A stretch of DNA of 64,000 bases from JAITVM01 sp031551135 (GTDB taxonomy: Bacteria; Bacillota; Clostridia; Lachnospirales; JAITVM01): the NCBI GenBank assembly GCA_031551135.1, contig JAVBOA010000010.1, positions 1-64,000 of the forward strand. Reading direction: 5' to 3'. Positions within the stretch are counted from its first letter, which is position 1, and every line of letters starts with the position of its first letter. Under the pieces are notes generated by a model, which was not told where the DNA came from, did not search any database, and saw only the letters and a list, made by a program, of their open reading frames with translations. Positions 51,241 through 59,618 of this stretch are shown one piece after another. The position numbers and the translations under genes were made by a program.

Positions 51241-52315
51241 ATTTCATGCCCTCTTTCCAATCAAGCGACAAAAGTTTTTTCGAAGCTATCAGATACATCA
51301 CGAAAGCCCCAATAAACACAATAAATGTAAAAATTATTTTATTCTCGACAAAAAATATCCTATAGTCATAAAATCGTATAATCAATAAATTTACCGCGTA
51401 AAATAATATTCCCAGTGAATTTAGCTTTGTTTTTATGGGAATCATTATCAACAAATATGTACATCCGTAATATAAAATCGAAAATAAAGAAAACTCGATA
51501 ATCGATTTTTTAAAAATAACTGACGAACAGAGCATGAGAAAAAGCATGATTAAAATCATTAATACGATATTTTTATTGCTTTTTTTATCAAGAAAAAAAC
51601 CAAACACGAATATTACTAAAAAAGTAATTAAATGAACCGCAAGTTCTGATAATGTCCGGAAATCATAAAGTAATTTAGAATAATCGGTATAAATTTTGAA
51701 AAAGCACGCACATGCACTAAGAATTACCATCAAAAATATATTAGATAATTCAATTTTTTCGCTTTTAAATTCCTCGGTATTTTTGAAATAAAAGCAGTAT
51801 AAAAAAAATGCGAATAACGAAACTAATAGAAGTATCAGAAAATTCTGTGCTCCTTCGCTGAAAATCTCAGATCTGCCTTCATTGGCCGCCGAAAGCATGG
51901 AATAATTATAGCTTTTGTAAAAAAAGAACTTTCTTATGTAGTAAAAAATAGATTCTCCGATAACAATGGCTGTGATAAAAATTGCTAAGATTTTGTAGGA
52001 GCTGTCAGAACAATTAATAAGCGTGTCGGAAAACAGGATTCCGGTCAAAATACCATGGGCCAATATTAAATACGAATAAAACGGTATATTTTTATAAAAC
52101 AGCAAAACTTCAAGAATCATAAACAGGAAAAAGATAAATTTAAGATTGTATTTTTTTTGTTTTATTATGTGAAAAAAAGAGCGGATTAAAATGCCAAGCA
52201 TAATCGAAACTAAAAAATTGCGGTACATTTTATCATCGCTGACAATATTAGCGGACAAAAAAGCAAAAGAAATAAATAAAAAAGACAAAATGTAAAAAGA
52301 AAGCTTCCTGAGCAT
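51236..52315 (-). CDS. Polytopic membrane protein of unknown function
   Basis: The 359-residue product is almost entirely hydrophobic, with about eleven predicted membrane helices separated by short loops. One longer loop (YKSYNYSMLSAANEGRSEIFSEGAQN) lies near 135-160. I recognise no family motif; the layout is reminiscent of polymerase/flippase or acyltransferase-3-like proteins without their signatures. ATG at 52315 has AAGGGGATGATAA upstream, with a slightly long spacing. The tandem repeat region lies directly upstream. Confidence 0.7.
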   Translation of the reverse strand: MLRKLSFYILSFLFISFAFLSANIVSDDKMYRNFLVSIMLGILIRSFFHIIKQKKYNLKFIFFLFMILEVLLFYKNIPFYSYLILAHGILTGILFSDTLINCSDSSYKILAIFITAIVIGESIFYYIRKFFFYKSYNYSMLSAANEGRSEIFSEGAQNFLILLLVSLFAFFLYCFYFKNTEEFKSEKIELSNIFLMVILSACACFFKIYTDYSKLLYDFRTLSELAVHLITFLVIFVFGFFLDKKSNKNIVLMILIMLFLMLCSSVIFKKSIIEFSLFSILYYGCTYLLIMIPIKTKLNSLGILFYAVNLLIIRFYDYRIFFVENKIIFTFIVFIGAFVMYLIASKKLLSLDWKEGMKL

Positions 52316-52361
52316 TAAATTATCATCCCCTTTTAATCATCTGTAGAAATATAGAAGCCTT

Positions 52362-52615
52362 CGACTTTGTCGGACACACGTAATTTCATAGCTCATACAT
52401 TTTTATAGAAAAACGCTATAAAAATGTATTCGTTACGTGTTAAAGCCTTCGGCTTTAATCCGCGGCGCGGATTTTGTCCGACTTCGTCGGACACACGTTA
52501 TTTCATAGCTCATACATTTTTATAAAAAAACGCTATAAAAATGTATTCGTTACGTGTTAAAGCCTTCGGCTTTAATCCGCGGCGCGGATTTTGTTCGACT
52601 TCGTCGAACACACGT
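52362..52615. repeat. 117-bp tandem repeat, two full units and a partial third
   Basis: Units start CGACTTtGTCGGACACACG at 52362, 52479 and 52596, exactly 117 bp apart. Each unit contains four hairpins: ATACATTTTTATAG/CTATAAAAATGTAT, AAAGCC/GGCTTT, CCGCG/CGCGG-like, and CCGAC/GTCGG (TTCGAC/GTCGAA in the last). No start or stop pattern suggests coding. It lies between the membrane-protein gene and the DUF1292 gene. Confidence 0.9.
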
Positions 52616-52667
52616 AATATTATACCCTTTTATGGTTATTTTTTCAATATACGTGCCGAATTTTGGC

Positions 52668-52702
52668 ATAAAAAAAGCTGAAGTTAAATACTCCAGCAGA
52701 AA
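52668..52702 (-). terminator. Terminator of the DUF1292 gene
   Basis: On the minus strand GCTGgAGTATTTAACTtCAGC forms a stem, followed by TTTTTTTATG. Confidence 0.8.
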
Positions 52703-52705
52703 TTA

Positions 52706-53101
52706 CTATTCTTCCTCATCTTCGTCAAAATCATCTTCATCGTAATCTTCGTCGTCTTCTTCGTCATAAATATATTCAACATCATCAAAACCATCAAATT
52801 CATCAAACTGAAAAAGTTGCTCAAATTCCTTTGATACTTTGTCGAACTCATCATCGGATTCAATAAGTTCCAGTTCTACTTCGTCGCCGTTTTCTTTATA
52901 TACATAAATCAAAACTTCGTCGTCGCCAATAGGCATTAATGCAATATACGATTTATTTTCAACATCAAAAACACCAAGCACGCTGCACTCTAACTCTGAA
53001 CCGTCGTCTAAGGTTATAATAATTGTTTCTTGGGCATGGTCGTGATCGCAGCCACAGTCACAAGAATCGCCACAATCTCCGTCAAAATGATTATGTTCCA
53101 T
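52706..53101 (-). CDS. DUF1292 (YrzB-type) acidic protein
   Basis: The 131-residue protein starts with a Cys/His-rich segment (HNHFDGDCGDSCDCGCDHDH), which may bind a metal. Then comes the DUF1292 core ETIIITLDDGSELECSVLGVFDVENKSYIALMP and EVLIYVYKENGDEVELELIESDDEFDKVSKEFEQL. It ends in an extremely acidic tail of Asp/Glu (about the last 35 residues). DUF1292 proteins are conserved in Firmicutes with no defined role. The ATG at 53101 has AGGAGG upstream. In many Firmicutes the gene is near yrrK/yrrL; here that context is absent. Confidence 0.88.
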   Translation of the reverse strand: MEHNHFDGDCGDSCDCGCDHDHAQETIIITLDDGSELECSVLGVFDVENKSYIALMPIGDDEVLIYVYKENGDEVELELIESDDEFDKVSKEFEQLFQFDEFDGFDDVEYIYDEEDDEDYDEDDFDEDEEE

Positions 53102-53230
53102 AAATGAACCTCCTAAAAAAGATTTGCCATTCAAATTGTCTGACGTTAGCTTATATTATACCATAAATAATTATTTGTAAACAAAAATTTATTAATTCGT
53201 TGAGTAAATATTTTAACAAAATTTTATTTA

Positions 53231-53272
53231 TACTATTTTCATTTTTTTCTATCCTTTATAATGAAAATAGTG
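53231..53272. repeat. Short palindromic repeat with TTA flanks
   Basis: TACTATTTTCATTTTTTTCT faces ATAATGAAAATAGTG, with TTA on both sides. Confidence 0.65.
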
Positions 53273-53305
53273 TTATAACAATTCCACAAAAATAACACTC
53301 TGTAA

Positions 53306-53346
53306 TACTATTTACATTTTTCTATCTTTAAAGAATGGAAATCGTA
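53306..53346. repeat. Short palindromic repeat
   Basis: TACTATTTACATTTTTCTAT faces AAAGAATGGAAATCGTA. This is the second copy within 120 bp; no gene is seen in 53102-53370. Confidence 0.65.
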
Positions 53347-53370
53347 AAATATACAAAGTGTTATTTTTTA

Positions 53371-54063
53371 TTACTCGGTATTCTCGTTAAAATACTTGAT
53401 AATCCCTTTATAAATCGCCCATGCGATTTTTTCTTGGTATTCGTTATCAGAAAGCTTATTGGTGTCGCTGGGATTCGATAAAAACCCGCATTCCACAATA
53501 ATCGCCGGTGTTTTTGATTTTTTCAGCAAATAATAATTCGTATTCGCCTTTGCTTCTCTACGGTTTTCCGGATCAACGAAAGCCTTAATTTCCTCCTGAA
53601 CATTTTCGGCAAGCTTTTTGGAATTTTCGAAATTCTCAAAATAAAAAACCTGCGCCCCTTGAACAGTTTCTTTCGGATAAGAGTTTTGGTGTATGCTGAC
53701 AAGAATATCCGATTTGTAATCATTCGCAATGACGATTCTTTCACGCATATCAATCGACTTTCGCTCGCCCAACGCTTCGTCCGTAGTTCTTGTCATCAAA
53801 ACCGTAGAACCGCCCTGCTCTAAATATGACTGCAATTTTTTCGCTATCTGCAAATTTATATCTTTTTCTAATTTTTCGTCAGCGCTGACTTTTCCGGGGT
53901 CCCAGCCGCCGTGACCGGAGTCAATCGCAATTATTTTTTTAGAGATCGGCATCGAAAAAGTAGCAACTGTTTCATCTTTATAAATTTTAATAACACCGAT
54001 AATTATTACAGTCAAATAAGTAAAAAATAATATAGTTTCTTTTTTAATTGAAAATACTTTCAA
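53371..54063 (-). CDS. cwlD: N-acetylmuramoyl-L-alanine amidase (CwlD-like)
   Basis: The 230-residue amidase_3 enzyme has metal ligands in AIDSGHGGWDPGK (His), EKDINLQ (Glu) and ILVSIHQNSYP (His), and catalytic Glu in PAIIVECGFLSNPSDTNKL. One N-terminal membrane/signal segment (FFTYLTVIIIGVIKIY) targets it outside. The length and order match CwlD, which makes muramic-delta-lactam in spore cortex together with PdaA, so the organism is probably spore-forming. The start is TTG at 54063 behind GGGGGTGCTC. It is separated from the WG-repeat gene by 119 bp on the same strand. Confidence 0.88.
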   Translation of the reverse strand: MKVFSIKKETILFFTYLTVIIIGVIKIYKDETVATFSMPISKKIIAIDSGHGGWDPGKVSADEKLEKDINLQIAKKLQSYLEQGGSTVLMTRTTDEALGERKSIDMRERIVIANDYKSDILVSIHQNSYPKETVQGAQVFYFENFENSKKLAENVQEEIKAFVDPENRREAKANTNYYLLKKSKTPAIIVECGFLSNPSDTNKLSDNEYQEKIAWAIYKGIIKYFNENTE

Positions 54064-54182
54064 AGAGCACCCCCAAAAATAAATTCCTAATCATCTCTAT
54101 TCAAAGAACTTCTATAAAATATTATTCGGGAGTTATCATAAATATTCGAAATAACCTAAAAAGGATTTTTCGTCAGCCTAAA

Positions 54183-55622
54183 TCAATTTAATGTAATTTC
54201 CACTTTTCTTTCTTTTTGATTCCAATCGACTTCGGCTTTAAAAGCCTCCGAAATCGCACGTATCGGGACAAAAGTACGGTCATTTACGATTATCGGCTCA
54301 GTGTCCAAAGATATTTCTCTGTCATTTACAGACATATTATTTTTTCCGATAGTTAAATTTATTATTGTACTGCCCTTTTTTGCCGTAATATTTTTATTTG
54401 AGTCATTCCATTCGACTTCTGCGCCGAGTGCATTAAAAACCGCGCGCATCGGTACGAGAACACGTTCATTTTCGATTATCGGATTTTGCTCAAATCCTAA
54501 ATATTCTCCATTTATATAAACCCGAACAAGCGGATTTTTTATAACACCGTTTACTTCGTTAGCAACTGTCCAAGTCAAACCTTCTCTGAAATCCAGCGCA
54601 AAATTGAAAACCGGCTCAATTACTAAATTATTTTTTTTATCAATAAATCCATTTTTGCCGTCTTTGCCGATACAAGCCAAGCCTTCGCTGAAATCATAAG
54701 CCTCGTCATATTCGAACGGAATTTTCAAAATACCGTTTTTATCAATAAAACCCCATTTTCCGTCCATCATAACGGCGGCGTACCCTTCATAAAAATCCCG
54801 TGCGTCTTCAAATTGACAAGGTATAATTTCTGCGCCTGTTTTGTCCAGATATCCGAATCCGTTTTCCGATTTTACGAGCGCCCTTTCGTCCTTAAAATAA
54901 ATATCCATGCTCATATTATCGTAAGGCCTTGTTGCGATTACGATTTTTCCGGTTTTATCGATAAAAGTCAGCCTATTATGCGCCGCAATAGAATCTTTTT
55001 CGGCAACGGCGATTGATGCCGGCGCAAGCCCTTCATTAAAATAATCATCAAATATCCAATAAATTATGTCGTCCTGCTCATAAATATCGCCTATAAGAGC
55101 TTTATTAATCAAAGGTTTTTCGATAACGATTTCGCCTTTTTTATTTATAAAATATTGCTGTCCGTCCAAAATAACCGGTGCCAAACCGTCATTGAACTCC
55201 CCTGCCCAATCGTAGACAAAAGGAATCACGATATTATTATTTGCGTCCAAATATCCGAATAATTCATCCTTTTTAACAGAGCAAAGCCCCTCTTTATAAT
55301 CAAAAGCCGATTGATAAATACAAGGGATAACTTCTTCGCCTTTTTTATTTATATAACCCCACTGCCCTTCTCCTTTTGCAACAACCGCCAATCCCTCATT
55401 AAAATAAAAAGCATATTCATATTGCTGCTTAATAACGGTTTTTCCGTCAACATCCATATATCCGAATAAATCGTCCTCGGAAAAAACCATCAAGCCCTCT
55501 TGATAATTTCCGACTGAAGTCACCTCGTTGTCATAGAAAAATTTATAGTCGACCGGCTCTGCAAAAATTGATTGCGGAAAAACAAAAATTAAAAACAAAA
55601 AAGCAATAAATACCCTTTTCAT
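54183..55622 (-). CDS. Secreted WG-repeat protein with C-terminal stalk domain
   Basis: The 479-residue exported protein has a signal peptide (VFIAFLFLIFVFPQSIFA). About eight WG repeats of 20-45 residues follow (for example GLCSVKKDELFGYLDANNNIVIPFVYDWA and WGFIDKNGILKIPFEYDEAYDFSEG). The C-terminal copper amine oxidase N-like (stalk) domain has VLVPMRAVFNALGAEVEWND and a second half-copy RTFVPIRAISEAFKAEVDWN. WG repeats are thought to bind surface ligands. ATG at 55622 has GGAGGG upstream. The stalk domain is shared with the two proteins at 9840 and 11426, but here it is at the other end. Confidence 0.9.
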   Translation of the reverse strand: MKRVFIAFLFLIFVFPQSIFAEPVDYKFFYDNEVTSVGNYQEGLMVFSEDDLFGYMDVDGKTVIKQQYEYAFYFNEGLAVVAKGEGQWGYINKKGEEVIPCIYQSAFDYKEGLCSVKKDELFGYLDANNNIVIPFVYDWAGEFNDGLAPVILDGQQYFINKKGEIVIEKPLINKALIGDIYEQDDIIYWIFDDYFNEGLAPASIAVAEKDSIAAHNRLTFIDKTGKIVIATRPYDNMSMDIYFKDERALVKSENGFGYLDKTGAEIIPCQFEDARDFYEGYAAVMMDGKWGFIDKNGILKIPFEYDEAYDFSEGLACIGKDGKNGFIDKKNNLVIEPVFNFALDFREGLTWTVANEVNGVIKNPLVRVYINGEYLGFEQNPIIENERVLVPMRAVFNALGAEVEWNDSNKNITAKKGSTIINLTIGKNNMSVNDREISLDTEPIIVNDRTFVPIRAISEAFKAEVDWNQKERKVEITLN

Positions 55623-55973
55623 AAAAAGCCCTCCTTCAAATACTTTATCCTTCTGTTGAAAATAACAAGATTTCATCTATCGGTCAAAAAAATCTTTTTG
55701 CTTTTAACTTTATTGTGTATAATAAAATAAGATTAAAATGCTATAATAATTATGTTAAACAATCGTTATGAATATATTATAATACGAATTCTTTACAGGC
55801 ACAGTATGCTTTTTTTAACATATTATGCGATTTTTTATAGCTTTGGGATTTCCTACACTATCCATATTTTCCCGAATTATGTCCAAAAATACTCAACTAA
55901 TTTATCGACATATTTTCCAAAAACATTCTATATTGTCAGTTGAATTTTAATAATTTTGAAAAGAGGTAAATTT

Positions 55974-56888
55974 ATGTTATATGATTGCTTGATAGTCGGA
56001 GCCGGCCCGGCCGGACTTACAGCCGCTTTGTACACCAACAGAGCCGGACTTTCCACAATTGTGCTGGAGAAATTTTTTGTCGGCGGGCAAGTTTCGAATA
56101 CTTATGAAGTAGATAATTATCCGGGATATTCACAGATTTCCGGTCCCGAATTGATGCAGAAAATCGAAGAACATTCCAAAAACCACGGAACGAATATTGT
56201 TTTTGATGAAGTAACGGATATCAGCAAAGAAGGAAATATTTTTAAAATAAAATGCAAAAAAAATGAATATACATCAAAAACCGTTATCGTTACAACAGGC
56301 GCTAAACCAAGACTTTTGGAGGTAAAAGGCGAATCGGAATTTAAAGGGCGCGGTGTTTCTTATTGTGCGACTTGCGACGGCGCATTTTATAAAGCTAAAG
56401 ATGTAGCCGTACTCGGAAGCGGCAATACCGCCGTTGAAGATGCGATTTTTTTGGCGAGACTTTGCCGAAAAGTCTATTTAATCAGCAGATCGGGCAGATT
56501 AAAAGCGGAACAGCGAATTTTGGACCGTTTACCGGATTTTTCGAATATCGAAGTGATTTATAATCATACATGTAAAGAAATCACGGGAAGTAATTTTGTC
56601 GAGAAAATAATAATGTCCAATATATCGGATAATTCTATCAGAGAATTTGAAGTCTCGGGAGTTTTTGTGGCGATTGGAATTACTCCTAATTCAAATATTT
56701 TAGCGGATAAACTCAGCACAACAAACCACGGTTATATTACTACAAATGAAAAAATGCAGACTGAAATACCGGGGCTTTTCGCCGCCGGTGATGCTAGGGA
56801 CACTCCGCTCAGGCAGATTATTACGGCTGCCTCCGACGGCGCAATTGCCGCTTATCATGCATCTTTGTATATTGCCGAAAATAAATAA
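55974..56888 (+). CDS. trxB: Thioredoxin reductase
   Basis: The 304-residue FAD/NADPH flavoprotein has CLIVGAGPAGLTAALYTNRAG at the N-terminus, the redox-active CATC in YCATCDGAFYK (Cys pair near 134/137), NADPH site LGSGNTAVEDAIFLAR and FAD motif GLFAAGDARDTPLRQIITAASDG. It recycles thioredoxin. The ATG at 55974 is at the family start MLYDCLIVG, with AAGAGG upstream. The 350-bp region before it (55623-55973) holds AT-rich DNA only. No trxA adjoins. Confidence 0.95.
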   Translation: MLYDCLIVGAGPAGLTAALYTNRAGLSTIVLEKFFVGGQVSNTYEVDNYPGYSQISGPELMQKIEEHSKNHGTNIVFDEVTDISKEGNIFKIKCKKNEYTSKTVIVTTGAKPRLLEVKGESEFKGRGVSYCATCDGAFYKAKDVAVLGSGNTAVEDAIFLARLCRKVYLISRSGRLKAEQRILDRLPDFSNIEVIYNHTCKEITGSNFVEKIIMSNISDNSIREFEVSGVFVAIGITPNSNILADKLSTTNHGYITTNEKMQTEIPGLFAAGDARDTPLRQIITAASDGAIAAYHASLYIAENK

Positions 56889-56933
56889 AAAAATCCGCCG
56901 AAAACACTTTCGCTGTTTTCGGCGGATTTTTTA
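56889..56933 (+). terminator. Terminator of trxB
   Basis: AAATCCGCCGAAAACA pairs with TGTTTTCGGCGGATTT, followed by TTTTAT. It adjoins the MITE-like element. Confidence 0.9.
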
Positions 56934-57044
56934 TACTATTTTCAATATTAAGGATAGAAAAAAATATTTAATTTCGCGCTTAAAGCCTGCGCGAAACGCT
57001 CCGCTGTGAAAGATTTTTTTCTACTTATCAAAATGAAAATAGTA
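56934..57044. repeat. Inverted-repeat element, about 110-bp family, copy D
   Basis: TACTATTTTCAATATTAAGG and its partner end TATCAAAATGAAAATAGTA flank a core CGCGCTTAAAGCCTGCGCG hairpin and ACGCTCCGCTGTGAAA. TTA direct repeats flank it at 56931-56933 and 57045-57047. The right TTA is the TAA stop of the LTA-synthase-like gene. Confidence 0.88.
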
Positions 57045-58871
57045 TTAATAAAGTTTTTCCAGTTCGTTTGCTACATATCCGTTTCCAATCAAAATATCAT
57101 ATTGAAACATTTTATACCTGTCGTCGGTTTCCAGAAAATTATAGGGATAAATGTCATCATAAACATTATTTTTATCGATAAAAAGGTCAACTCTTGACAT
57201 ATAATTCGCTTTTTCATAGACTTCGTCAATAAAATGGAAAAAAAGCGGTTTTTTCAAGCCCGTCAAATTCAAAATATAATTTCCCATAAAATTAGAGCCC
57301 ATAATATCAATATTTTCTTTTGGTAAACCATAATTCGAATAAATCAAAAACGGTGGCGTAACTATTTTTACTAAATCTTCGGTATCAAGCTTACTATCGT
57401 CTTTTATAAACCCTAATTCACGGTAAAAGCTAAAGCTTTTGCCAAGGTTCGGCAAATGGTCGCCAAAAAAAAGAACAATCGTTTTCTCGTCTTCTTTTTC
57501 AAAATAATCAATTATTTTTTTCAAAGATTTATCAGCATTATAAAGCCCTTGTATATAATTTTCGCCCACATTTTTCGAATTTTCCGAAATATCATCATTC
57601 AAAATTTTAATTTCAGTATTTTCGTATTTATTATCATATGGCTGATGATTCTCCATCGAAATCCCAAAAAGAAATAATTTTGACTTTTTATTTTCGTAAG
57701 CTTCAATCAATTGGTCGGCAAAATAATCATCCGAAACATATGTACCCGAATATTCGGGATTTTCCATATCTTCCAGTGCTGTGAACTCGTCGAATCCTAA
57801 TTTATCGTAATAAGTATCCCTGCTGTAAAAATTTTTATTATAAGTATGTACGGCTTTCGTTTCGTAATTATTCGTTTTAAAAATATTCGGCAGAGCGTTA
57901 ATCGGCTCTTTTATGTAAGTTTCATATGATGAATGGTCCGCAAAAAAGTATTTGTTCAAAAAACCGGTTAGGATTTCATATTCAACATTTGCCGTGCCGC
58001 CGCCGTAAGTCATCGAGCCTAAATCGCCGGAAGTATATTTTTTTGAATATTCTCTGAAATTCGGAATCGGGTCTTTTGATAATTTCAAATTTCCGATTTT
58101 TGTAATATCAAAAAAAGATTCGCTGAGAATAACAACTACATTCGGACTTTCTTCTTTTTCAAGATTTAAAAGCTCAATATCCTGCGAATTTTCTGTTTTT
58201 TTCTGAACTCTGTCTTTTAAATCGAAAATCGCATTATCCAGAAAAATTTTATTATAATTCATAAATTCGGCTTTTGATTCATATAAGCCGTGCGAAACAA
58301 AACCAAGCACAAATCCTTTTGATTTATAAGAAATATCGTCCCAAACATTTGTTTTCAAAAATGAGGTTGTGAATATAATATTCGCTAAAATAAGCGAAAA
58401 CAAAACACAGAAAATTCTTGAACCAAGAGATATTGAGCGATATTTTTTTTCAACAAAAAAAATCCCTATACCGATAATAATAGTCAAAAAAAGCAGAAAA
58501 TAAATTAAAAATGTCACCGAAATATTAGATTTATCTACCACGCCGCCGATCGAAAAAGTCAAGGATAAATCATTCAAATAAAAAACTTCGTTACGTTGGG
58601 AAACTTTCAAATAGTTGACAGTAGATAATAAAAAAACGACAGTCTGAAGAATCAAAAATGAAATAAATATTTTGCCCGTGATAAAGCCAATAAACAAGAG
58701 AAGCATAAAAATAAAAAGGCTTGCAGTCAGGAAAAGCGGCAGATTTTCGCCTATCCAATCTACAACGTCAAAAAAAGATTGCCTTGCAATCAGTTCCGAA
58801 AAGAAAACTATCAGCAAAGATGTCAAAACATTAAGCCAAAAAAATAAAACAAATGAATATCTTTCTTTCAT
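57045..58871 (-). CDS. LTA-synthase-family membrane sulfatase-fold enzyme
   Basis: The 608-residue protein has an N-terminal membrane domain of five helices (to about 190) followed by an extracellular sulfatase-fold domain. It has VVVILSESFFDI (metal Glu), the Thr-bearing loop YGGGTANVEYEILTG, VLFFGDHLP (Asp-His metal ligands), and SMENHQPYD. These match lipoteichoic acid synthases and related phosphoglycerol transferases. The catalytic Thr is offset in context from S. aureus LtaS (GKTSD there, GGTAN here), as in many Clostridial family members. Start at 58871 with GGTGATT. The stop codon abuts an inverted-repeat element. Confidence 0.88.
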   Translation of the reverse strand: MKERYSFVLFFWLNVLTSLLIVFFSELIARQSFFDVVDWIGENLPLFLTASLFIFMLLLFIGFITGKIFISFLILQTVVFLLSTVNYLKVSQRNEVFYLNDLSLTFSIGGVVDKSNISVTFLIYFLLFLTIIIGIGIFFVEKKYRSISLGSRIFCVLFSLILANIIFTTSFLKTNVWDDISYKSKGFVLGFVSHGLYESKAEFMNYNKIFLDNAIFDLKDRVQKKTENSQDIELLNLEKEESPNVVVILSESFFDITKIGNLKLSKDPIPNFREYSKKYTSGDLGSMTYGGGTANVEYEILTGFLNKYFFADHSSYETYIKEPINALPNIFKTNNYETKAVHTYNKNFYSRDTYYDKLGFDEFTALEDMENPEYSGTYVSDDYFADQLIEAYENKKSKLFLFGISMENHQPYDNKYENTEIKILNDDISENSKNVGENYIQGLYNADKSLKKIIDYFEKEDEKTIVLFFGDHLPNLGKSFSFYRELGFIKDDSKLDTEDLVKIVTPPFLIYSNYGLPKENIDIMGSNFMGNYILNLTGLKKPLFFHFIDEVYEKANYMSRVDLFIDKNNVYDDIYPYNFLETDDRYKMFQYDILIGNGYVANELEKLY

Positions 58872-58944
58872 ACCAATAAATAATCACCACTCTATGGCTA
58901 TACCGACAAACGAAGCTTACACCCGTTCCTCAGTATATATAATA

Positions 58945-58975
58945 CAGAGCCCCGGAAAACCGGGACTCAGAAAAA
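58945..58975. terminator. Hairpin after jag
   Basis: GAGTCCCGG pairs with CCGGGGCTC around TTTT. The T-run is poor on the minus strand, so termination there would be partial. Confidence 0.5.
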
Positions 58976-58976
58976 T

Positions 58977-59618
58977 TTATTTTTCTTCAAATTTTCTATT
59001 GCGCTCTTTCGGCGAGATTACCACATATCTATACGGCTCTACGCCTTGGCTGAAAGTGCTTACAAAACGGTCATTTTGAAGCGCAGAATGAATAATACGC
59101 CTTTCATAAGGATTCATAGGCTCAAGAGAAACCTCTTTGCGAGTCTGCTTAACTTTTTTAGCAAGATTATGCGCTAAATTATCCAGCGTTTCCTTGCGGC
59201 GTTCGCGGTAATTTTCGGCATCAATCGTAACGCTGACATAAGGCGCATTTCCTTTATTAACCGCGAGATTAACAAGATATTGCAAAGAATCCAAAGTTTG
59301 TCCGCGTTTTCCAATCAAAACTCCCATATCGTCACCTTTTAATACTATATCGATATGCCTGTCCTTTTCCGTAATATCAAATTCTACAACGATTCCCATG
59401 CAAATAAATATTTCACGTAAAAAGTTCTTAATTGTGGATACAGGGTCAAATTTTTTAGTTACTTTTATTTTAAAAGGTTTGCTTCCAAAGCCCAAAATTC
59501 CTTTCGAGCCTTGCTCTAATATAACGTAATCAACATTGTCTTCTGTAGTTTTCAATTCGCTTATAGCTAGGCTCAAAGCTTCCTCTAATGTCTTCCCTGT
59601 TTTTTCGATCGAATCCAT
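58977..59618 (-). CDS. jag: RNA-binding protein KhpB/Jag (SpoIIIJ-associated)
   Basis: The 213-residue protein has an N-terminal Jag domain (KTGKTLEEALSLAISELKTTEDNVDYVILEQGSKGILGFGSKPFKI). The KH domain follows with GVLIGKRGQTLDSLQYLVN, then the R3H domain ending RRIIHSALQNDRFVSTFSQGVEPYRYVVISP. It binds RNA and affects cell division and elongation in Firmicutes. Its ATG overlaps the yidC stop by one base (TAATG), so the two are coupled, as is usual in this operon. Confidence 0.95.
   Translation of the reverse strand: MDSIEKTGKTLEEALSLAISELKTTEDNVDYVILEQGSKGILGFGSKPFKIKVTKKFDPVSTIKNFLREIFICMGIVVEFDITEKDRHIDIVLKGDDMGVLIGKRGQTLDSLQYLVNLAVNKGNAPYVSVTIDAENYRERRKETLDNLAHNLAKKVKQTRKEVSLEPMNPYERRIIHSALQNDRFVSTFSQGVEPYRYVVISPKERNRKFEEK

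Noticed and set aside
52362..52615. CRISPR array
   Set aside because: The period of 117 bp with no unique spacers and internal hairpins does not fit CRISPR; no cas genes are present in the window.
55752..55943. Possible 63-residue protein upstream of trxB
   Set aside because: No ribosome binding site, AT-rich composition and no recognisable motif.
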